From Patagioenas fasciata (lineage: Eukaryota > Chordata > Aves > Columbiformes > Columbidae), in NCBI RefSeq assembly GCF_037038585.1, contig NC_092520.1, positions 123,722,001-123,786,000 on the forward strand: a DNA stretch of 64,000 bases, read 5' to 3'. Position numbers and translations under genes: made by a program. The notes beneath the pieces are model-generated. The model was not told where the DNA came from and searched no databases. It saw only the letters and a program-made list of their open reading frames with translations. Within the stretch, counting starts at the first letter, position 1. Each line of letters opens with the position of its first letter. Shown piece by piece: positions 11,432 through 24,564 of this stretch.

Positions 11432-14400
11432 CTAGGAGAAATGGAAGAATACAGAAAGATTTATTCAGATTATTCATAGCACAGGCTGAAAACTAATGCG
11501 ATAAATTAATGGAATAATGGACAAGATGGGTTCTCTGGCATAACATGAATACAGTAGGTGACTGCTTCTAAGCTAAACTAATGCTAATGGATGTCTTCTA
11601 TGCAAAATTTACAATCCAGAATTACCTGCTGGGTGTATAAGACCTCATAATCTGATAGAAGCCTTGTGTGCAGAGCTGGGAAAAACTTGGTCTGATTTGT
11701 GAAGCAGTAAGGAGCTGAGCTGTAAGGTGGCTCAATTAGTGAAAGAAACTTCAGTAAATCTCTACCATTTATGGCAGAAACGCCATTCTGGGTCAGTTAT
11801 CTTCCTTTCCCTATAGAATTCATGAGAACTTAAGAGTATTAAGAGTATATATTGCAAGTATGTGGAGAAAGGACATGCTTCATTCACATAAAACCACAAT
11901 AATCTCAGGGCAAAATACCCTCAATAATAAGTAACTAAATTTCAGACAACATCTGTTCGTGAAAAACAATCTGATTTCATATGCAAATAAGCTAAACCAA
12001 CTGAAGGAACTTCATTTTCTATTCAGTAGACTGCACACAAACAATTTAGAAATGAAAGGCTGTGTAGAAGACAAATGTAACTGTAAAGCATTTGACACAG
12101 TCTCCCACAGAATCCTTGCTGCTAAACTGAGGAAGTGTGGTCTGGACGATCGGGTAGTGAGTGAGGTGGACTGTGAACTGGCTGAAGGAAAGAAGCCAGA
12201 GAGTCATGGTCAATGGGGCAGAGTCTAGTTGGAGGTCTGTATCTAGTGGAATGCCTCAGGGGTCAGTACTGGGACCAGTACTATTCAATATATTCATCAA
12301 TGACTTGGATGAGGAAACAGAGTGCACTGTCAGCAAGTTTGCTGATGGCACCAAGCTGGGAGGAGTGGCTGACACACCAGAAGGCTGTGCTGCCATCCAG
12401 TGAGACCTGGACAGACTGGAAAGTTGGGCGGGGAAAAATTTAATGAAATATAACAAGGGCAAGTGTAGAGTCTTGCATCTGGGTAGGAACAACCTCAGGT
12501 TCCAGTATAAGTTGGGGAATGACCTATTAGAAAGCAGTGTAAGGGGTCCTCGGGGTCCTGGTGGACAGCAGGATGACCATGAGCCAGCACTGTGCCCTTG
12601 TGGACAGGAAGGCCAATGGCATCCTGGGGTGTATTAGAAGAGGGGTGGTTAGCAGGTCGAGAGAGGTTCTCATTCTCCTCCTCCTCTACTCTGCTCTGGT
12701 GAGACCACATTTGGAATACTGTGTCCAGTTCTGGGCCCCTCAGTTCGAGAAGGACAGGGAACTGCTGGAGAGAGTCCAGCGCAGAGCCAAAAAGATGATT
12801 AAAGGACTGGAGCATCTCCCTTATGAGGAAAGGCTGAGGGAGCTGGGTCTCTTTAACTTGGAGAAGAGGAGACTGAGGGGTGACCTATTCCCACAGATCT
12901 GTCCAAATGTCAGTCCCACATAATAAAACAGTCAGTAAAAGCTATTTGCACAAACCAATGAATCTGAGTGGCATCCTGCATTCATAAAGCTGCTTTCAGT
13001 GGAAGGCTAAAACAGCATTCTTTAAAATACAGGTTCAGCTTGGCTTGTCTCCTCAATACTGACTGCAAGACAGACCCCTCTAGCACAGTAAGCGTACTTA
13101 CTCATTCCTACTACCCCTTTTTTTGGCAAGATGTTTGAAATTGTGAAGGTGCAAAGCAGACAATCAAATCATGTATCTAAAATTTTATGGCTTCTATGAA
13201 ACAAGACTGGACTGTACAGATATTTTGCATTGATAGTGCCTCCCAAATGCTGGGGATGAAGAACTGTAGCAACATTCTCCTAGGAATGAGAGAGGAAAGA
13301 AGTCCAAACCATCTTCTATTCCACTCTAATTGTATTTATCATCATAGAGGTAGTTGTGCATAAATGTATTAAACTTGTTTTTTTAAATAAGCACAGCAGA
13401 ATTTGGCCACCTGCATGCCATATGATAATGAAAAGCTAATGTCATTTAGTATTTCTGTAAGGCTACGTTCCTGTCACTCTGCACAATCCTGTCCTTAGAC
13501 AGGATTTGGTGACTCATTTAATGTGGTTACAACAAGGCCTGAAAGCTTAGCAGCATAATCCTCCTTCTAGGGGCGTAAGACTTTGCACATTTTAACATCC
13601 TCATCTTGCAACCTTCTGGAATCCATGTTTCAGGAGAAAAACAATACCTAAGTTCAATTTGATGCAACCTGTGTATCTGCAGAAAGTATGAAGAGGAGGG
13701 AGAATTAGATTAATTACTGTGAATTTTTTCTCATTTCAGTGCACGCCAGGACACAAAATTGTCAGTAATGTTTTAATCCCATAGTAACAGTACAAAGAGC
13801 AGACATCTGAATATGTAATCACGACTGCTGTGCAAAGCTTTGTCACAAGAAAGCTGCATGAAAAGCCATGGAATAAAAGATTCATAGCCAGCAACAAGTT
13901 ACTTTTGTGTCCTTTTGAGCAATAACATAAAGGCAGCATTTAAAATAAAAATTAGTCACTGATGCATTTTTCTTAAACGAGCAATATAGAAAATTCCTCT
14001 TCAGAGTACAAGTCGAAGAGCATATATATCTCTTCTACAAATGAAATTTAATTTCTGACATGTGGACTAAACAGCAACTTTAACGAGTAGAGAAAAAAAA
14101 TGTTCTAGGACAATTATGCAAATATTTTCAATACTTGAAAAGGTTATTTTTTGATGGTCTGTTTATGAATGCTAGCTATCAGTACTTTTCAACTTTACTC
14201 TGTTATAGAACATTGGTTTGAAATTCTTTCTTCCAGATTTTAATTTCAGAATACTCCTGAGGAAAGATTCTTTTGGTGCAGCACCTTTTTTCATTGCTCC
14301 CTTTCTGGATTTTTAATAACATTTTTATTTTAAATGTGTGGTCTTTATAAAAAACTCTTTTATACAACTGCAATGCTGGCATATCCAGCCTAGAATGGTG

Positions 14401-15196
14401 ATCAGTTCACTCTAATGCTGTCATTTTCTAGCATAACTAGATACCCCAAGGAAGGACTAGACAAATGTTATTTTATACAGAATTCAATGATGCCAGTGAA
14501 AAGCTCTTTCCAATATCTGAGATCTAAGGACATATAAAGGACAGAGCCCCTGGCCGTGAGGGTTAAACAAGCATCTAAACAGCCTATCAGTTGGATAACG
14601 AGAAGCTTTTTAGGGTTTTGAGGCAACTAGATTAAGCATGGTTTTCATTTCTGGCAATTCTCTATAAATCTTACTAACTGTTTTGCCCAGTTTAGAATTG
14701 CCAAATAGGTACTTTCAATGGCTTTTGCTATAACTTGTCTCAAGTTGAAATTGACATGAAATATTTCATCCTTACAACTGTAAGGATGCTTAAAAATGGT
14801 ACATGACACACTAGTAATGTCCAAATCCTCCACATATTGCTCCAAGTTATCTGAAAGAAACATTCTAGCTGATTTGAGAGCTTAGATGAAAGTGCTCTCT
14901 GCAGTGGGACAGGAGAGCTCCCATGGATTGTGAAAGTTATCTGGCATACAGCAGGACACAGGAATGTACTGTAAAACCCTCAAATGTCTGGGGGTAACGG
15001 CAACTGTATACACAACATGCAATATAGCCTAATTGAACCTCTGAAAGAACAAACAGTGGGGTCATACTGTAATAAACAATATCAAGATTAATAAATACAC
15101 CACTAGAGGACATGTTGGAATTCGGTATAGCAGTGGAATCAAAAAAAGTGGAAGATAAAAGAAAAAGAAAAGGTGGGGTGGGGGGGAAAGACTTAC
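11432..15196 (-). other. PROS1: PROS1 intron 7 with a CR1 insertion
   Basis: 3.8 kb of intron. A CR1 LINE fragment occupies about 12,060-12,890 on the plus strand, that is, antisense to PROS1. The remaining sequence is AT-rich with no other recognisable feature. Confidence 0.75.
12060..12890 (+). mobile_element. CR1-type LINE fragment (reverse transcriptase C-terminal part)
   Basis: Plus-strand frames encode CR1 reverse-transcriptase segments: KAFDTVSHRIL, then [49 protein letters not shown], and LLERVQRR to [20 protein letters not shown]. The coding sequence is broken over three frames with stops. The catalytic FADD motif reads FADG. The element is cut at both ends: the endonuclease and early RT are absent, and homology stops after RRLRGDL, without the LINE 3' tail. 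It is a dead insertion in intron 7 of PROS1, antisense to that gene. The left boundary is approximate. Confidence 0.88.
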
Positions 15197-15322
15197 CTTC
15201 ACATTTCTTGGAAGTTGGATTGTACATGTAGCCTTCTGCACATTCACATTCATATTTCCCCAGGGTGTTTTTACAGGTGGCTGTCCCACAGATATTTGGA
15301 TGTAACACACATTCATTTATAT
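15197..15322 (-). CDS. PROS1: PROS1 exon 7: EGF domain 3 (calcium-binding)
   Basis: This 126-nt exon encodes DINECVLHPNICGTATCKNT and continues LGKYECECAEGYMYNPTSKKCE. It has six cysteines, the calcium-binding DINEC start and the hydroxylation pattern CKNTLGKYECEC. Acceptor is tttctag, donor GTAAGT, both ends phase 1. Reading past the donor runs into intron, so longer open frames here are not exon. Confidence 0.96.
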
Positions 15323-17177
15323 CTAGAAATACAAATAAGTTATTAAAACCAAGTTACTCCCTTGCATATAATTTTTTTCCTGACCCTATCCAAAACTGTG
15401 CAAATGGAATGAGGCTGCCAAACTGGTTCTTGCTAGGTTTACCATGGTTTCTAGCACACTATAGCTATAGCCGTAAAGATTTCCAGTCTCTAAAAGGCAC
15501 TTCTGCATGCCCTCAGTGAAAAACAAATTTTCTGCCTGCCTACATTTCTCATTCTCTCATGTATTCTGTGGACAACAGGAAAAAGGATGCATGTTCAGGA
15601 AGGCAGAGAGAAAGTCTGCAAATTTCCTATAAGCTAAACCAGACGGCATAATAAAATCCTATCGTAGAAAAAGACATCCAGAAAGACAACGGATAATCCC
15701 ATCAGAGTTTCTTACATGCTACAATCAATTCATGTCACAACTGTCTTTTAATTGGCTATGTTGACAGGTGTTCAGGTCCCTCACTGTCTCTCTATCCCTC
15801 AAACCATTCCACTATCTTCTGTGTTGTTTCCAATTTTCCAATGTCATTTTCAAAATGCAGATGTGACAACTGGATGCAGCATACAGTATCAATCTTATTA
15901 AATGTCTTGTAGACAGAAAAATATCAGATCTCTGGTAGTACTTCAATTCCTACTTGTATGAGCAGGGATCATTCTAGTTTTCTCTGCGGTTTTGGAGTAG
16001 CTGTGGAAATGGTGCTGCAAAGGGAGAACAGATTCTGCCACTGACTTGAAAGGACTCCCAAAACATTTTTTAAATCTAAGTTGTCCTGAATTTGACCTAC
16101 TCTTCTACAGTTATTGTGTGTACTCCAAATTCCTAGGTGTAAAATTTTGTAGTTGGATGTAATGAAACACTTAATCCCATTTATCAAATGACAAAACTAG
16201 TGCTCTAGGTACTAAGGTATATTAGTTTATTTTTATCTTTGATTATTTTTAACCAACTTTTCCAGTATCTTTCCAAGAATTACAGAGATTCTAACCAACT
16301 TATCTTCTTGCCCTTTTTGACAAAACAGCAATCTTCTGTCCTTCTGGAATTTCTTTGGAAATAATTCATTTGCAAAAAAAAAAAAAAAAAAAAAAGACTA
16401 AAGGAAAGAAAGAAAAAGACTAAAGGAAGTAACAACAGGAGATGGCCTTCTAGTCTGGCCTCTTATAGTATTCAACATTATTCAAAACTGTTGGCATAGT
16501 TCAACAATAAAACATATGACATTAAACTGGAATGAGGTTGTGTTGTTTTCTAGCTATGCAGTAAGAATTGCTAATTATGTCACGACATAGTCTTTATCTG
16601 GAATGGAATGAATCACGTAGGTCATGGCAAGTAATAACAGATACAAGCATGTACAGAAAAAAAATTATGCTGAGTGAGTTAAAGACAAATCCTTCTCTCC
16701 ATTAAGAGCATTTTCAGGTTCATTAATAGTTTCTTCTCCAGTGAACTTCGGACTCCCAAAAGAGCATCATTACTAATTAGGAGTGATTCAGCCTAAACCA
16801 GTGTTTACCAGACAGGATTTCCATGGCAAGAATGTTAGCTGGTCGCACCACTCTAGATTCTTGTTTCAGCATGCTTAAGGGGTATGGGAAACTGGTTAGT
16901 GACCAAAACAAGGTTTACAGAGTTCTAGTAAAGAAGCAGAATCTAATATGTAGTCTTTCTCTTTGACCTGGTTCACTATATGGTTGCCCAAATGCTTGCA
17001 GTGGTGTAAGGCTGCAGGTAGTGAGCAGCCAGGTTGAAGCAGGACTGCGTCTTTCAGAGGCAATGCAAACTTTTGCTGACTTAGAGCATTTATGGAACTA
17101 CTGGACTAAATACTTGCCTCTCTAGTCAACAGGCAATGTACTGTCATGTAATGTTCTCCTTAAGTCTCACTTCCTAC
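15323..17177 (-). other. PROS1: PROS1 intron 6 with a long A-run
   Basis: 1.9 kb of intron. It contains a 22-nt A-run (16374-16395) followed by a short direct duplication of an AGACTAAAGGAA unit (around 16395-16430). Otherwise unremarkable AT-rich sequence. The 158-bp intron 5 (17301-17458) follows exon 6. Confidence 0.7.
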
Positions 17178-17300
17178 CTCCACAATCCCGTTTATTTGAG
17201 TGCATGAAGTAGCCATCTTCACATAAACAACGGTAGCTTCCAGGTAAATTGGAACAGCGTTGGCTACAACCCCCATTTGAGTCTTCACATTCATTTATAT
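17178..17300 (-). CDS. PROS1: PROS1 exon 6: EGF domain 2 (calcium-binding)
   Basis: This 123-nt exon encodes [20 protein letters not shown] and on to HSNKRDCG. The DINEC start marks a calcium-binding EGF, and [12 protein letters not shown] matches the Asn beta-hydroxylation pattern. The stretch between Cys1 and Cys2 is a few residues shorter than in mammalian protein S as I recall it. Only 158 bp of intron separates it from exon 5. Donor is GTAGGA, acceptor tttgcag. Confidence 0.95.
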
Positions 17301-17458
17301 CTGCAAAGAAAATAAAATAAAAATCTCTGCTCAGGGGAAGGCATTAATTGACCAACTGTGTGGGGTACATACGCTTAAAGATCTGATATTATTCAATAAT
17401 AGCAGAACTAGAACAGTCTTCCTGAGAACTAACACGGTAATGAGATTAGAGACTATAC

Positions 17459-17581
17459 CTTCTTCACATTTCTCTCCTTGCCACCCTGGTTTACAGATAC
17501 ATGTATATTTGGCTTGTCCATCTATGCAGTCCTTATATCCATCTTTATGGCACGGTAGAGGGCTACACTGATTTGAAATTT
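17459..17581 (-). CDS. PROS1: PROS1 exon 5: EGF domain 1
   Basis: This 123-nt exon encodes the first EGF-like module, from QCSPLPCHKDGYKDC through KPGWQGEKCEE. It has six cysteines and the C-x-D-x4-Y-x-C-x-C pattern (CIDGQAKYTCIC), in which the Asp is a beta-hydroxylation site in this family. With EGF2, this module contacts activated protein C in mammals. Flanks are cccacag and GTATAG; both ends are phase 1. Confidence 0.95.
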
Positions 17582-20500
17582 CTGTGGGATGGAAAACATT
17601 GGAAACACTTGTTATTTTGGGTTATTTTTCCTCAAGGATCAGTTTAGTCTTTCTTCTTCTCTTCCCACAGGTACCTTTCACCTTTCATGAAATCGGAAAG
17701 GGCTTGATGCATAACATCAAGTACCTTACAACCATTGTGCTACTAATTCAGTTAGCAAGAATTTGCAAGTGACTGAGAAAAAACAAAGCCACCAGTACTC
17801 TGTCAGATAGAAAACAAACAGAAAACAAATGACTCACTAAGCCATGTTAATCCCTGAAAGATGTGACCAAACACAGACTTGATACTACTTTCATTACATT
17901 TTAAGGATGCACTTGACTAATAACAGTGCTCTGCCACATCATATTACCACAAATTTCACTAGAAATAACAAAGTTTCAAGGATATCAAGCACTCAAGATT
18001 ACAGAGATCAGTTCCTCTGTTCAAGAAGGGACATATTTACAGAGACACTAACACCTTGGGTTGCCTTGGCTGTCCAGGTGCTGGGCATAGACTGGATACC
18101 TCAGTGTCTAATATTGTTACCTTTTACAAAGATTAACTTCAATGACAAATTTGCATTGTAAAGAATGATTGAAGACTCTTTATAAATGTTGGCAAGACCT
18201 CAGAAAGCAAGGTTCAAAATACATAGACTGGGGCACAGAACACAGAATTCACTGCCTTTTTTGCTCTAATCAAAATACGTGAAGTTTTTTAACTTTTCCC
18301 ACCATTTTCATAATTTTACATCAGCATACCACATAAGGCATAATTCTATTTGTGCTTTCCAAATATGCTCGTACCTTTACGGACTATTCTTCTGCAAGCC
18401 TCCAAACACTACAAATACATTGTTTCTACTTTAAAGTTATGTATTTTATAAAGCTCTGGAATGTAATTCTGAGGCATGTTTTTTTTTAAAAAAAAAAAAG
18501 TTAGTGTCCTAAAAGAACAGGTAACAGAATGAAAAGCATGTGTTCCTGCAGACTGAAACTTGCTACAATTCTGTACCTAAGACCTCACTAGATTTCTTAA
18601 ATGTTTCTTCACTCAAAAGAGCTAAAGAACTGAGCAGCATAGAATTTTAAGTTTAGCCTTCTGTCACTTAAGAAAGCTTTAAAAAATCTGCGTTAGTATA
18701 TTTGTCAATTAAAGCTACTTCTAATTAAATTCTGCTGCAAGTAAAACAAAAGCCAAGGGGTCAGCTGAACTCCAAAACTTGAGCACCTCTAGCTTAGGTG
18801 CTGCATGTCATAGAACATGTTGCAGGTGAAGACTGACAGAAGAAATTGCACAGAAGAAATAACAAAAATGCAGTTTCTGTATGGATCCTTCACAGCAATG
18901 GCCAAAAGTATGTTCTGGAACTCCCTACATTTTTTTTCTCCTTTTTGATTATTTACTACTTTAGCAGGTCCAGGAACAAGTATGTGAACCAAGCTTGGTA
19001 TGGGCAAAGTATTTAGTAAGTGATAGAGGTGGAAGTTGATTACCCTTAGAGTGTGCAAATGGGGAACAAACTTGACTACAAATGCTTCTGAGCAAAAGGT
19101 AGCGATGGCTGTCAGAGTCTGGTTGGCAGTGTGAAACTTGAGTAGATGGAATGAGGAAAATTAAAGATACTACAGGCAAAATGAGGAAACCAATGAATTA
19201 AAAAAAGAACTGGTGAAATACACCAGAGGAAGAAGACAAGATGGGATGGATAGGACTGGACAGACAAAGAGGCTATGTCCACAGACGAATGATTAAGATG
19301 TCACTGCAGGAGCAGTAATGTAGCAGCTGTTTCTTTTCTTTTCCCTGTTCAGGGTGCCTTCTGATCTACTACCCAGCAATGCTTTTTGATAAACATTTGT
19401 GACAAAAACTAAATGTCAGAACTGAGCCTGCAATGTACAGGGTAGGTGGCAAGAAGTGCGCTGTGGTACTTGTAACCTCTGACACTCAGAGGGTCTGGTA
19501 TTCATGAGATGTGTCATGGTGAGCTGGATAGCTGTAAATGCAGGGATTTTTAACTGCTTATTTTAAAAAGCAATTAAGTATAAAGATTTGAAGGACAGAG
19601 ATGCTTAGAGACTTAAACATGCAGCTTAGATATGTGCTTGGATTAGAAAAGCATGAAAGAGAATCTTCTCTTCCTGTGGAAATTTTCCTTTTCCTTTATT
19701 GATGGGGAAAAAAAAGTCAACATATTCATTATTTTTTGTAACTGTTTATCCAAAAATGTGTGTTCTGAAATAGGTTCATTTCTGTTCTGAAATAAGTCTT
19801 TTGGGCAAGTCTGAAAACAATGAAATTATTTTTCAATTCTATTTGCATTGTTAGTTTTATTCCTTGATTATTGTTTTTAGCTTGAGATTCAAACTAGTTA
19901 CTGTATTATTATAAAATAGTACCTATTATAATTTAATTATTTATCATTAGGAAATTTGGATTTTCCATTTTGACAATATCCAAACAATTTGGATCAATAT
20001 GTTCAGAAAGACATAATTTTAAAAATAATAATTTAAAAAATCTGTTAATATCAATATCATAAAATCTTTGTCTCAACGAAAACATTTTTAAAAATTGCTA
20101 TATAGTTTCAATGAGAATTTTAAATTCCATTTTCTCAGCAGTATCTCCTTTCGAGAAATGTGCATAAATTTCTTTGAACTTCTAAGACTTAGAAACACCT
20201 GCAAATTTTATGTATACTCTCTTTACCTCTCCTTTATCCCAGTGACTGAGCAACAGCAATTATTTTTCTATTTAATTTGATTTTGTAATGTCAACCCAGA
20301 TGAGGAAATACAGTGACTATCAAGTAAACTAGTTCTTTTCACTGGGTAATGCACAAAAACTGCACATTTACACAATTCTGAAAAATCCTTTCCTTCTAGG
20401 ACCTCCAATGAGACTGAGATAGACTGATATGAATAGGAGTACACTTTAGTTTGGGACAGCAGTTGCGTAGGTCAAGTGATCTGGAAAATATGTTCATCCA

Positions 20501-21309
20501 TGACCATGTGCAGTGTAATTATTAAAGATATTTTTGTCTTCTGTTGCTCTTAATGATAAAAACAGTGTCAGATGGCTAAGGATAAGTATTGCTATCCAAA
20601 CTAACTACAAGCTTCTTTGATGTAAACAGGCTATAATGGTTTAAGAGGTTTAGAGAGATGTTTCAACTGTGACAAATAAGAAATATGGTACAGATTGCTT
20701 CCTGTGATTTTACTAGGAAAAAAAAAAAGAATTCACACTGGACTTATAAATGTGTAGGCATAAAAAATAAAATATTTGAGCAGAGTCACAAGCTTCATGT
20801 TTTGTGACCTTCTTGCATCTGTAGTCAATGACTATGTTTTCCAGCTAATGTTTGAATTTTTCAGCTGGTAATGTTGCACACTTCATGAAGGGCTACAGTG
20901 GGCCAAAGAGTGGTAGAAAGGAGAATTAACCAGATGGTCCCTTCCCTTAACTGACAGAACAGCACTTGCTAGATGCAAAGAGTCAGGCATAACTATTAAA
21001 GACGTGAGGACATCGTAGGGTTGGTGTAGGACAGTCTTCTGTGTTTCCAGAATTCTGCCTTCCATTTTGCAGTTAATTACATTTATTTTACAGCATGCTT
21101 TATAAAGTTAAAAAGAGTCACACCACTTGCTCTAAAAATCTCCATCTCACCTAATATTTTTTGTCAATTGCTGCTCCAGATAACTGAGTTTGCCTGAGTT
21201 AAATGGAGATCGATCCCTTTTTTTACCTATGTGAACTACTTTTTTGCCATGTACGTGTGTGCATTAGGTACTGAGTGCATCAGGTAAAGTATCTAACACC
21301 AGCACTTAC
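17582..21309 (-). other. PROS1: PROS1 intron 4
   Basis: 3.7 kb of intron between exons 4 and 5. The stretch 19.8-20.1 kb is extremely AT-rich. There are short A-runs near 18482-18500 and 20716-20728. No repeat family or further exon was recognised. Confidence 0.7.
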
Positions 21310-21396
21310 CATTGACACAAACCCTCAGGTCATCTGGAGAATCTGGAGTAACTGCAGTAACCCTGAAAACCCCTGCTCGATGAGAGGCAAGACAGC
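21310..21396 (-). CDS. PROS1: PROS1 exon 4: thrombin-sensitive region
   Basis: This 87-nt exon encodes the disulfide loop SCLASHRAGVFRVTAVTPDS then PDDLRVCVN. The two loop cysteines (residues 89 and 114) are present. Arginines at 94, 99 and 112 are possible protease sites. The position right after the first Cys-Leu, Arg in mammals as I recall, is Ala here, and the middle of the loop differs strongly from the mammalian sequence. This is the least conserved part of the light chain. Acceptor is cag, donor is GTAAGT, end phase 1. Confidence 0.93.
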
Positions 21397-22771
21397 CTGC
21401 AAATGCAAACCCACAAAATCTGCTTATGATACAAACACTCATTTAGACTGAAATTACAACAGCTTATGCATAGCATCTTCAAAGAGTCTGTTCTCACAGT
21501 CTGAATTAGAAAACTTGCCTGGGCATATTAAGGACAGCTGATCACAGACCAATCTTCTGAGTGCCTCTGCTAGGATCTAAGCAGGCAGAACTGCCTAGGA
21601 GCTACTATGCATTATAATCAGCAAGGAAATCATTCAGGCGCTATGGGCAGAATAACTAAACTAGTATTACCTAAATAAGAAGACCAGTGAATTATATACT
21701 AGGGTTGTTCAGGCTTTTTGTACTTACTTAAATATTTAGGATAAAAATACTCCTGCAAAAGAGAAATAAAGAGTAAGAAAAATGTAAGGTAGATAGAACT
21801 GCAGTAAAATATAACTGTAAAAGAAGCAAAAAAGAAAAAGTCATTTTGACTCATAGAATGTAGAACAAGTTTTCTGTATTATAACTGTTTAGGCTAAGGC
21901 AGCAGATTACTTAATAAACACAAGGCTCACTGGAGAGATTAAGATACTGCATTGAATTGGACACTTCCAAAATGAAGAAAATTAAAATTAATTTGGTGTC
22001 AAAATGACTTTGAAAACTGTCTCTTTGAATGGGAATATATTGCCCAATGTTGTTACTAGATGCAGAGCAACCTCCCTTATTTACCCTTGTCACCCTAAAA
22101 TAAACAAAAACCCCTGCAAACGTTGAACATCTTGCATGCAATTTATTCAAAATAAAGTGAAAAGCATTACTAAACCAGACATTGTTAAAAACAAATTATT
22201 ATTGATTACTGTAACAATTTAATCTTGACAATCAGAATATCAAAATACATGGAGTTTTATCAAAGACAGAATATGGAACTGATTCTTAGTTTGCAAAACA
22301 AGAACTTGATTTAACCATATATTTTTTGTAATGACCCTTTTGTAGTACAAAACTGAATTAAATTTATCTAATACTAAACAATATGCACTGGGACTGAATG
22401 CAAGAACAGAGTTCTCCCAACTGGGAAAAAAACTCACTCCCCTTATTAAAAGGGCTGCACTACCATGCATCCTCTGAGTAAAATTTTAATTGAAGCCAAC
22501 AGGGTTTCTCCACATGGAATGCTTGCAGACAACTGTGGTCTAAAACTGGTGATCTGTACTTGAAATTAAAATAATATCTACTCAACTATTCTCTTTGCTT
22601 ATACAGTCTTCATTATTAATTGTGTGGGTTCTATACACAAAAGAATTTCAAAGCAGTTCTTGGTCTGCATGGTGGGATTTTTTCAGCTTTGCAATGTGAA
22701 TTTCACATACTTTTAGCATTTCCTCTGCAAAGAACTACTACCTACCTCATAGATATTCATCAGATACTTAC
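21397..22771 (-). other. PROS1: PROS1 introns 3 and 2
   Basis: Intron 3 (21397-21727, 331 bp) and intron 2 (21753-22771, about 1 kb) flank the 25-nt exon 3. Both are AT-rich and I see nothing else in them. Confidence 0.75.
21728..21752 (-). CDS. PROS1: PROS1 exon 3: hydrophobic stack micro-exon
   Basis: This 25-nt micro-exon encodes EYFYPKYL, the short aromatic stack that follows the Gla domain in protein S. It lies between a strong acceptor (tttctcttttgcag) and the donor GTAAGTA. It is too short for ORF scans. It was identified because it bridges phase 0 of exon 2 to phase 1 of exon 4 and has the expected size and sequence for this family. Confidence 0.95.
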
Positions 22772-22929
22772 AGTTTCAGGATTATTTTCAAAGATTTCCC
22801 TGGCTTCTTCCTTATTGCATAATTCTTCAATGCACTCTCTTTCTAAATTTCCCTTCTTACTTTCTTCCATAAAAGAATTTGCTCGACGTTTCCTCACCAG
22901 GAATTGAGAGGCATACTGCTGGGATAAAA
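22772..22929 (-). CDS. PROS1: PROS1 exon 2: propeptide and Gla domain
   Basis: This 158-nt exon encodes [16 protein letters not shown] (the gamma-carboxylase recognition propeptide with an RKRR furin-type site), then the mature N-terminus [20 protein letters not shown] and on to ENNPET. The Gla-domain signature ERECIEELC is intact. About eleven glutamates available for vitamin K-dependent carboxylation (for example residues 48, 49, 56, 58, 61, 62, 67, 68, 71, 74 and 78) provide calcium and phospholipid binding. The acceptor is ctacaaag just upstream; the donor is ACT then GTAAGT. The exon ends in phase 0. Confidence 0.96.
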
Positions 22930-23374
22930 CTTTGTAGAAACAAAGGAGCTCTGTTGTTATTTATTTAGTTTTAACAGCTGAAAAACACTGTAAACACTGA
23001 ACAAATATGAGAATCTAAAACAAAAATCTGAATTAAATGCTTACTCAGGAGCTGCTGTTTGCTATAATTTTGGCAAATGGGCAAACAATCCTAGGATTCT
23101 GTTTTCTGTTTGTGAAGTAGTTGTTTCTGACAAAAAAATCCTGAGTCACCCAAAAAAAGTCTGTGCAAAGCTATGCCTGAAACGTAATTCAAATGTCATA
23201 TTCAGGAAAGATTTTTTTTAAGCTATGGATATTACAAAGCGAGATATGTGACCAGTAAGTGCAAAAAAGCTGTGAATCCTTTTATATGTTTCAGTGAGCT
23301 AAAACTAAATATTCTGATCCTATTTAACTTATGAGACCAAAAATGTGCTTATATAATCAGGCTGTTATATAATA

Positions 23375-23508
23375 AAATCATAGGCTCATTTCAGCTGGAA
23401 AAGACCCTCAAGATCATCGAGTCCAACCATAACCTAATTCTAGCACTAAACCATGTCCCTAAGAACCTAATCTATATACCTTTTAAACACCTCAAGGGAT
23501 GGAGGTGT
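23375..23508 (-). mobile_element. CR1 LINE 3'-end remnant
   Basis: The plus strand reads AAATCATAGGCTCATTTCAG then GACCCTCAAGATCATCGAGTCCAACC-like sequence. This is the reverse complement of the CR1 3' UTR (GGTTGGACTCGATGATCTTGAGGG and so on). Only about 130 bp remains; it lies in PROS1 intron 1 in the same orientation as that gene. Confidence 0.82.
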
Positions 23509-24564
23509 AATTAACATAAATGTAATTAGCATTAATGTTATTTTATTTTTCAGAACTGTAAATAAAAGGACAAATCAAAAGGTGAGAACTAGGTCCTGAG
23601 AAATATCAAGGCATACAACCTACAAATGCATTCACTTTTTACCAAGATAAAATACAATCCTAGCTTTTGTATTTCAGATCCATCACATTTTGTGTCATTA
23701 CTTAGTTTTCATGTGTCTTGTTATTGTCACTTTATTGACCTTTACACAAATGGTGAACAAATGCGTTGAGAAATTATATTAAAAATGAGAGATGTCTCTT
23801 TGCTTCTGTGTAAAGCTTGGCTACCATAGTAATAAATCTAAACATGAACTTCTTCAGCATTTCGTTGGTCTTCTTATCAGCACTGAGTACAGCATCCAAG
23901 GAAAAATATGCAGGCTAAATCTCAGAAAAAGTACAGCCACCTAGAAGAACTTAGCTGAAAGAAAAATCACTAGAAGGGAACTAGTCTTTTTTTTAACAAA
24001 ACCAGGACAAAAGCACACAACACAGAACAGCAACTAAATTAGACTGCCTCGTTAGTTCAATTTTTGGACATACCTTGTGACTGAGAAAACAAGAGATTGG
24101 AAGAAGTCCATCTCATAGGGTTAAAGAGAATGGCTGACATATGTTAATTAGGGAGAACCACAGTTCTACACCTGCCCTTCTTTTATCAGCCTTTGCACAA
24201 CCTCTCAGGACTAGCACAACTGCGTGAGGGTCATGACTCCTACAGTGCCAACCAGAGATGGTGTACGTATGTATTCATCACTAGACTACGAAGATTAATT
24301 TAAGCAGACCTAGTCAATGCAGTACTGTTTATGAGCATGCAATACCTCAAACCCAGAGCAGCTTTCTGAGACATGCCAGCAGCCAAGTGTCAGAGAACAG
24401 CCACCCAACACCTGTGCACTAATGGGAAAGAAAAAACTTTAAAATGCGTATCAGAAAGAGCAGCTAATGAGGCCCAGAACTTGAAGTGAGAATAGCTTTC
24501 AGGTAACAGATGTAACTAAAACCATACTATCCTAAACACATTACTAAATGTCTCTATCAAGTGA

